Assembly: GCA_019973155.2 (NCBI GenBank)
Contig: BPQB01000014.1
Coordinates: 1-64,000 of the forward strand
From: Phanerochaete sordida
Taxonomy: Eukaryota > Basidiomycota > Agaricomycetes > Polyporales > Phanerochaetaceae
Reading direction: 5' to 3'
Length of the DNA stretch: 64,000 nt
This document shows, piece after piece, positions 58,150 to 64,000 of the stretch. Position 1 is the stretch's first letter. Each line of letters begins with the position of its first letter. The notes below the pieces were generated by a model, which was not told where the DNA came from, ran no database searches, and saw nothing but the letters and a program-made list of their open reading frames with translations. Position numbers and translations under genes: made by a program.

Positions 58150-58480
58150 GTTGCACGGGCGGTGGCGGCACAGTTCGAAGGCTGGGTCTGGATTTGCCGC
58201 CGAGGTGCAGGAAGATGTGGTACTTATAGATGACATGTTCACTGGTTACGAGCATAGCCTTCTATGGCTTATTCTTCAATCAGTCGACATGATAAACAGC
58301 GAACTTGTGCGCTCACAGCCTTCATCACCATCGTGATGTCAGCGACACTTTGTGGGAATGTCTCCCTAGAAGTCGAAGTGCATAAATGCTGCTTTCCTGC
58401 CGGGCACGACAAGTCCGCCGTAACTTCGTCGTCATCTGCACAAAAATCATAAAAGCCATGCAGCATATTAGCTCCGCGAT
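58150..58480. repeat. Tandem duplication, unit A segment
   Basis: This stretch matches 59290-59500 about 1.13 kb away. Shared landmarks include GCCGCCGAGGTGCAGG-like, TTATA-GA-GAC, AGAATAGCCTTC-like and TCATCACCATCGTGATG. The duplication takes in the upstream regions of both small C2H2 genes. Confidence 0.7.
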
Positions 58481-58785
58481 ACGGCGACGGCCTACCCCAT
58501 TCAGCATCCGCCCGGCTCTTCTCTCGGCGTCCTCGCAAGCCTCTGATCCAGTAGGGCGTGCCGCACGGCACGTCTGGCTCACAGGCTGCGCGCAGACACG
58601 CTCGAGAGCACGATGTCTGCGGAGCACTTCGTGTAAGTCGCAAGCGGCCGCGTAGATGCATCGATACACGTGCAAGTTTGATACGCCCGTTACCCAGCTT
58701 TCGCGAGTCCCTAGCCCACCGTCCCCTGCTCGCTAACCCCGCTTTCCCCACGTCCTGCAGAGCCCTCGGCCTATACCGTCCCAGA

Positions 58786-59160
58786 CTACTCGGCTGCCGG
58801 AGGACGGTCTATGCCGTGGTGTGTGCGAAGGTGCCGCTTCAAGGTCGACGCAGAGCTGAACGACCTGGGGCATCCCGGGACCGGACACGCGTGCGCTGCA
58901 GAGCGTGGTAAGGACAACGCGGCACACACTAGCAAGATCAAGCACGGACCTGGGGACGCGGGCCTCGACGGTATGTCGGGGCTGCGCGACGGGGCTCTGG
59001 CGTGATGGTCGGTGCCGCTCTGCGTTCGGCATGCGCGGTGGACGTACCGGTCGAGAGCCTTGCCGCAGATCTTGCAGGTGTGGCGCGCTGGGCGTGCATT
59101 GCTAGCACGCCGCGCCGGAGCGGTGGGAGCGTGCGCGGACGCGCTGGATGACTCTGGCAT
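58786..59160 (-). CDS. C2H2 protein, tandem copy B with a decayed first finger
   Basis: Exons 59048-59160, 58950-58981 and 58786-58895 stay in frame and give 84 residues. Finger 2 is intact (CPVPGCPRSFSSASTLKRHL, RTHH). Finger 1 keeps its Cys pair, CKICGKALDR, but the middle exon is 21 nt shorter than in copy A and reads PDIPSRPASPG, so both His ligands are lost. The N-terminus MPESSSASAHAPTAPA matches copy A. The frame survived the loss, which suggests it may still be expressed. Confidence 0.65.
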   Translation of the reverse strand: MPESSSASAHAPTAPARRASNARPARHTCKICGKALDRYVHRACRTQSGTDHHARAPSRSPDIPSRPASPGPCLILLVCAALSLPRSAAHACPVPGCPRSFSSASTLKRHLRTHHGIDRPPAAE

Positions 59161-59411
59161 GGTCTGTGTCTCAGGAGGCGGCGTAGTATAGGCACGCCTT
59201 CTGAAGACAGCCCGTATGTCAGCGATACAATTCCTGGGGATATCATCTGTGGGTCACCCACGTTATCAGCGTTGCCGTTTTTCAGCTGCGTAGGCAGCTG
59301 GAGTACGGCCGGAAAGCTGGGGTCCGGAGTTGCCGCCGAAGTGCAGGGAGATGCGGTCCTTATAAGAGACGTGTACATCGGTTTAGAGAATAGCCTTCGT
59401 TGGCATAGGCC

Positions 59412-59690
59412 TCAGTCAGCCGACATGACCCACAGTGTACTTGTATACTCACAACCTCCATCACCATCGTGATGCCAGCAACTCGCCGCCTCTGACTTGG
59501 ATCCAGCCGCGCGTCTCGCAGCACCCTCCTGTGTTGGTACTGGAGGCTCCAAGGCCTCAAAAAGCTCCTCTGAGAGGGCGTGAGATTGAGTGCGCAGGTG
59601 GCGCTCTGTGCTCGCCCGCTTCGAGAACCTGTTGTTGCAAGACGGGATAGGGCATGGGTAGGCTGCGCGCTTGTCAGCGTCGCCAGGGCG
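59412..59690 (-). CDS. Partial C2H2 finger exon
   Basis: A minus-strand exon following a CGCGCAG acceptor encodes YPCPIPSCNNRFSKRASTER, HLRTQSH (C-x4-C-x12-H-x5-H), then an Ala/Glu-rich tail. Upstream there is RCPLCTRAHHCAHW on the other side of the likely intron. Whether this is a separate gene or 5' exons of copy B is unresolved. The limits are approximate. Confidence 0.5.
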   Translation of the reverse strand, partial: RPGDADKRAAYPCPIPSCNNRFSKRASTERHLRTQSHALSEELFEALEPPVPTQEGAARRAAGSKSEAASCWHHDGDGGCEYTSTLWVMSAD

Positions 59691-59699
59691 TATCAGAAT

Positions 59700-60420
59700 C
59701 GTACGTGATGCTGCGGGGGAGAACACGCTCATTCCATCTCCGGAAGGGCTCAGGTGGATGAGCTGTGACCAGTGAGCGCAGTGGTGCGCGCGAGTGCACA
59801 ACGGGCAGCGTACCTCGCGAGGCGTGCGCCACAGCCTGAGATGTCGCACCCATCGTCGCGTGACGGCTCAAGCGTTCAGAGCATGCGCGTGAAACGCCTG
59901 TATCGCTGGCAGTACAGCGCAACCACCAGCTGGAGGCGCGGCGGAGATGCATCTCCACACGACGGTCGTGGTGAAAGCCCAAGAGCGAATCGAACCATCA
60001 TCTCCCGATTGAGATGACGGTGCATGCGCGCCTATCTTATCTCGCCGATTTTGCTGCGTGTCCGCGATGTCCGTCTTCCACGCTCGTAGCGCAACGCCTG
60101 CTTTTGCCTGCTGCCCCTGCGTGCATCTCGCGCGGAGGCCTGCGGTGATGCGAAGAGCACCGCTGACACGTCCCGCATGTCTGAACTCGCGCGCTGGTCC
60201 GCCTCCGCCCCACGAACCGCGGCCAGACACACCGCATGCTCCGTGACACGGCCGCCAGTGCTTCCATCGCTTTGCTTAGTAAGTAGCGGCGGCATCCTGG
60301 AAGTCAGTAAATTGATGTTGGCACCCGCTCTTTCGCTCTGTGGGTGCGTACCTCCTCATGTGCATGATCACGCGCGCAGAGCTTACCGTTCGTCAGTGTA
60401 ACTTCTATGCGCTCGACGGC
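59700..60420. other. Unresolved stretch
   Basis: It may contain 5' exons of the C2H2 gene below (for example HLRLWRTPRE on the minus strand), but nothing else is supported. Confidence 0.35.
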
Positions 60421-60424
60421 ATAG

Positions 60425-61060
60425 TCTGCATGCGCAGGAACGACGACGGCGAGGAGGGCTGCCACACGGGGGCTGCCCTGGCCGGCTCCACGTCGTAGGC
60501 TACTCTTGAGAACCACGTAAGCTCGGCGGGCCGCGAAGAAACCGGCGAGTGCTGCCTTGGCAGCCTCGCCATCGCCTACCGTGCGACGCCTGGTGTCTGC
60601 AGCGAGATCGTGTCACCTGGCTCTACAAGTGCGCATATACCTACTCTAAATGTGCGCCCCGTCTGACTTCGCGGTATCGCTATCGCTAGAACCGAGCGTG
60701 TCGGACAAAGACGGACTGGACCCCATGCACGAGACCGAGGTGAAGATCAAGGTCCGTCGACCCTACCTGGTCCCGACCTCAGCCCCTTCCCTGGCAGGGC
60801 CGCGCGGTCAGCATGGATGTCCACGCATGTTCTTGCGTTACTCTGAACGGGTAAAGCGGGAAAATGTGCGCCCTTGGCCGAAATACCTCACTCGCGTCGC
60901 GTTAACTTCCCCGCCCCACCTGCCTTCAGTCGCTCTTCTCATACCCGCCTATCTTCGGTGTCTTACAAAGCGCTGACTTCTCCCGCTCTGCGCAGTCCAA
61001 AGACCCAACCGAGCTCGCTTCAGAGCCTGTCACCGCCTCGCACGTCGCGCTCTTCACCAT
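60425..61060 (+). pseudogene. Aldose 1-epimerase fragment 2
   Basis: The plus strand shows DDGEEG, TGECCLGSLAIAYRAT, FAVSLSLEPSVSDKDGLDP with VKIK next to a GTCCGT donor-like site, and then an SKDPTELASEPVTASHVALF segment. In order these match exons 2, 3 and 4 of the intact gene (DDGEEG, TGEYCLGSLVVVYRAK, HWGFNLDASLQDGSAPSVHG with LKIK, AKHTIELDPATALSTGRLAP). Stops and frameshifts separate the pieces. Intron positions seem preserved, so this is a DNA-level copy and not retroposed. Confidence 0.75.
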
Positions 61061-61737
61061 GACTACGCTATGGCGATGGATTCGACAAAGGCATGGTGAA
61101 CGCTGAGCTCGACATCTCGTACTTGCTGCTTGGAGAAATCGACGTCCATCGCGAAAGGCGTCCACGAATATATATTCTGCCCGTGAGGGAGAGCCTTTCG
61201 TGCGAATAGAACCCTTCCTGGCGTCGGGAGCAGGAGGCGCGGAGCACACGCCCCCAGGTGCGCAAGCGCAGCCGACGGGGTAGTCGTACGTGGAAGACAC
61301 GGAGCCTTGCTACATGGTTCTGCCCGCTGCGCGTCCCTGCTCAGCCGCCTCCCGGTGCAGACTCTGGAGTAGCACCTCAACAACGCCGGAACGATCTGCT
61401 ACGCTTTCTTCTTCTCGCCACGCTGACAGCTGCTCCCGCCAGATGGACGCGGCGACTTCGGTCGCACCACAGGCCCCGCCGTAGCGCGGCTGCCCCTGTG
61501 GACGATGTTACAGCTTCGATCGACGCCCCCGCACTAGCGCTGCTAGCGGAGGCCGATTAGAGCTCGCGCTCTGGAGCCTCAAATGCATGAGTTTTGCACT
61601 TGCGCAGCTCCCGCGTGGCTAGCGTCATGTTATCATCCATTCTACTCTCGTGCGGCAGCTTCTGGCTTCCAGTTTCGAGCCCTTTACTGGTATACGAGCA
61701 CCGACGCTATCTTGTCCCTAGATACATTGTACACATA
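61061..61737. other. Mostly non-coding, possible further epimerase debris
   Basis: No supported gene. A VQTLE-stop-HLNNAG segment near 61360 might be a remnant of the SGVQFYTNN region of the epimerase, but this is weak. Confidence 0.35.
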
Positions 61738-64000
61738 TTAGACAACCAAAATCTCTTCGAGTCCCGGAGTGTGCCGTTCGGATGCGCCAGAGTCCATGGC
61801 AGCCGAGTCACCATTGAACGAGCTCTCAGCACGGTTGCTTCCTGAGTCATGCACTGGGCTAGATCTACCCATACCTTCGCTGTGCGAGATAGACCCTGAT
61901 GGGTCTGGCAGGCTTGCCACCGCAGTCGGTGGAACCCCTTCGTCTTCGTGATGCATGCGCATGTGATGCATCAGGCCTGATTTGGTGCTGAACCTTCTGA
62001 GACAGCCTGGTGCTGGACACGATTGTGCTGACAGCGAAACTTATTAGCATCAAACTCACCTCAAAAACGTGACGCAGCATCTACACGTACGCTTCTCTCC
62101 TGTATGTGTCCTGATGTGTATGACAAGTGAGCTGGGGCTGTAGAGTAAGGTCAGCGCGCTATTATTTATAGGTACAGAACGATTTCGTGCCTGTTGAACC
62201 TTTTCCCGCATACTTGGCAATCGAATCGTTCATCCATTAATTCCTTGCGAGAATATGCTGTAGCACTAGCGAAAGGGCCGGTAGTTCTACTGACAGAGAT
62301 GCCAGAATTTTGGCGAGAGAGATGCGCCCCATTGTGAGTATGGCGCAGTTCATCGCGCCTGTAATATTCTTGACTCATAGTATGTATCGCTAGAGGGGCT
62401 GAGGAATGATCAGCCCCGTGGAATGCCGAACAAAATTACAGTAAATGCTTACAAGCCTCATAAGTCGCGCTGCGCTCCGGGCGATTCCCAGATGTTGAGG
62501 CTCCATCTTGGTCATGACGATGTGTGCCTCCAGACGGAATGTGTGTCCGTGTACTCCCTGGAGCGTCTCGGAGGTGGGTAGGCCGGACTATGTGCGATGT
62601 AGGGCTACACTGTGGTACTGCAAGGCCGCGAGAAGGTTGTGTATGACTGCTCCGGCCGCCCACAGCGTGTGTCGAGAGGTGGGTATCTTGTCGTGGCAAT
62701 ATCTGCACATCGCCACCAGATGCCCGCTCCGACCACTGGTCATGGCGTTGAGGGAGCATACTGGCTGCATGGGCGCCCCTGCTTGCACGATCAGGAATCA
62801 CGCCAGGCTCCGGTGTCTCTTGAATGTGACAGGCTGTTATATGAGAATGTCTTTTAGCGATCGCAACTGATGAGCAGCCAGGTAGATGTCTCTCACAGCC
62901 GTCTCCGTCGAAGGAAACAGCGGGCATGGCTTGAGCCAAGGATATGTGTACAGGAGGTTGCAAATTGTAGCTCCCAAGGCTCTGGTCATGGGGCGCATTA
63001 CCGTCTTGTAGGATCTGGTACAGATCTTCGTGACATGCCACTGCCACGGACGCCTCTGAGTGCTATTGATGATAGTCCCATGCTCATTTATGTCATTCGG
63101 CGAGTAAGGTATAATTTTCTCACCTCCATGAGATAGTCCAGTATGATATCCACAGAGTCAACGGCCTGTTGCACTGGCAGTGTCAGAGTTTGATGGAAGG
63201 ATGCAGCTAGCATATTCTCACAGCGGTGCGATCTGATACTGACGGCATCTCCTCTATTTCCATGGACCCACCGCTGGTGTCGCCAGCTTCATATATCTCG
63301 CAATCTTCGTCGGACGGCTCCAGGCGACCTGAAGATCGCTGCGTTGCTCCAGAGAACGGAGATCTCCAGGAGCCTGCGGACCCCAACCAGCTCCGTGCTC
63401 CGCCGGATATGCTTTCGTTCCATGAACCTTGCAGGTCTGTCGCTTCGGCGCGTACAGATACCTTTTGCCTCCTAAATGTGCGACTCTTCAGCTTGTAGTA
63501 TCGCAGGAACAGACACTGGTTACGCGGAAGCTTGCCGTCCGCCGTCCTTGTCCTTTGTGGACCGCAGCGCTGCTCCACGGACATCGCGACTTCGGTGCCG
63601 GCGGCAGCCGTGAATGCCGCAGATGCGTAGGAGCCGGCCGATGCGCTCAGTGAGACATCGTGCGTCTTGCCGTGATTCGCGAATGTTGCGAGAGCCCACT
63701 CGGACGTCTTGAGCCAGCCCGAGACAAGCACAAGCGACCCTGGCGCGATGTCGTGCTCACGTTCGATGGCAAAGGCGTACCAGGACGCGTGGTGCTTGAC
63801 AATATATTCGCGGAATTTGACGTTCCGTAGGTACCATTTCTGGTGCCCGCTGTCCCCTAGCACAGCCACGGCTCCGTGACTGCTCTTGCAGGTGAACGTG
63901 TACGAGGCGCCAACAATGCTATGGCGGTGTCAATGAAGGCGGGGGTACATTGGAGTACGCTCACCTAGATGCTTCTAGCTCTCCACTCGCTTGTCGATAG
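61738..64000 (-). CDS. Family Y protein fused to two C2H2 fingers, copy 4 (5' end outside window)
   Basis: Exons 63965->64000, 63222-63918, 63124-63165 (42 nt), 62453-63053, 62191-62389, 62091-62137 and 61738-62027 are consistent in phase. The core reads ASYTFTCKSSHGAVAVLGDS, HHASWYAFA, VLVSGWLKTSEWALAT, QCLFLRYYKLKSRTFRRQK, then DSVDIILDYLME and VAVACHEDLYQIL. After a 190-residue Ser/His/Arg-rich linker come two fingers: CQVCGKRFNSPSSLVIHIRT (then His), a TGEKP linker, and CPAPGCLRRFSTKSGLMHHM with RMHH. The intron inside finger 1 is GC-AG; only that junction gives C-x2-C-x12-H-x3-H. The head exon lies beyond the window except its last residues. A nuclear DNA-binding role is inferred from the fingers. 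Confidence 0.8.

Noticed and set aside
1..64000. CRISPR arrays, bacterial operons, ribosome binding sites, rRNA genes
   Set aside because: Spliceosomal introns throughout and no spacer-repeat arrays; the short-period arrays at 45.2 and 52.3 kb are contiguous 10-mers without spacers. No rRNA-like sequence was recognised.

Overview
The window reads as nuclear DNA of an agaricomycete (mushroom-forming basidiomycete, probably a polypore-like wood decayer). The evidence is GC-rich coding sequence, genes cut by many 45-65 nt introns with GT(A/G)(A/C)G donors, and gene families typical of that group: a secreted macrofage-activating-glycoprotein-like protein, MYND finger proteins, F-box proteins and a fungal GH3 beta-xylosidase relic. 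I rebuilt most gene models by hand, checking splice sites and reading phase across each intron. The start and end given for a gene are its outer limits; the exons are in the evidence text.

Left and centre (0-40 kb). A 42-bp tandem repeat and a decayed GH3 beta-xylosidase lie at the left edge, followed by a SINE-like insertion with perfect 15-bp target duplications. Then come mainly housekeeping genes: a C2/EF-hand phosphatidylserine decarboxylase (PSD2 type), tRNA-Leu, two paralogous MYND proteins in inverted orientation on either side of an F-box-like gene, a Leu5-type mitochondrial carrier divergent from a meiotic Hop2 gene, a small HMG/YABBY-like protein divergent from a GPI-anchored secreted protein, a third MYND protein, ORC1, a Ras-like GTPase with a degenerate G3 motif, and aldose 1-epimerase.

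Interspersed from 25 kb onward are four members of a family of unknown function, called family Y here (25.5-27.3, 33.0-34.4, about 55-57.2 and 61.7-64 kb). They share an almost invariant exon plan. The last copy continues into two classical C2H2 zinc fingers. Three sequence-identical tRNA-Arg(ACG) genes lie at 25.3, 32.2 and 42.9 kb.

Right (40-64 kb) is accessory and repeat-rich. It holds a vWA-domain gene and a 1.5-kb terminal-inverted-repeat element. Next is a complete-looking Mutator-like (MULE) gene whose 1757-residue product joins a GCM-type zinc domain, a DDE transposase, a ubiquitin-specific-protease domain and a PHD finger, flanked by arrays of a 10-bp repeat. Beyond it are broken copies of a C2H2/aldose-epimerase gene neighbourhood, tandemly duplicated small C2H2 genes, and two family-Y genes. 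The transposase-deubiquitinase fusion and the family-Y/zinc-finger cluster are the most unusual content.
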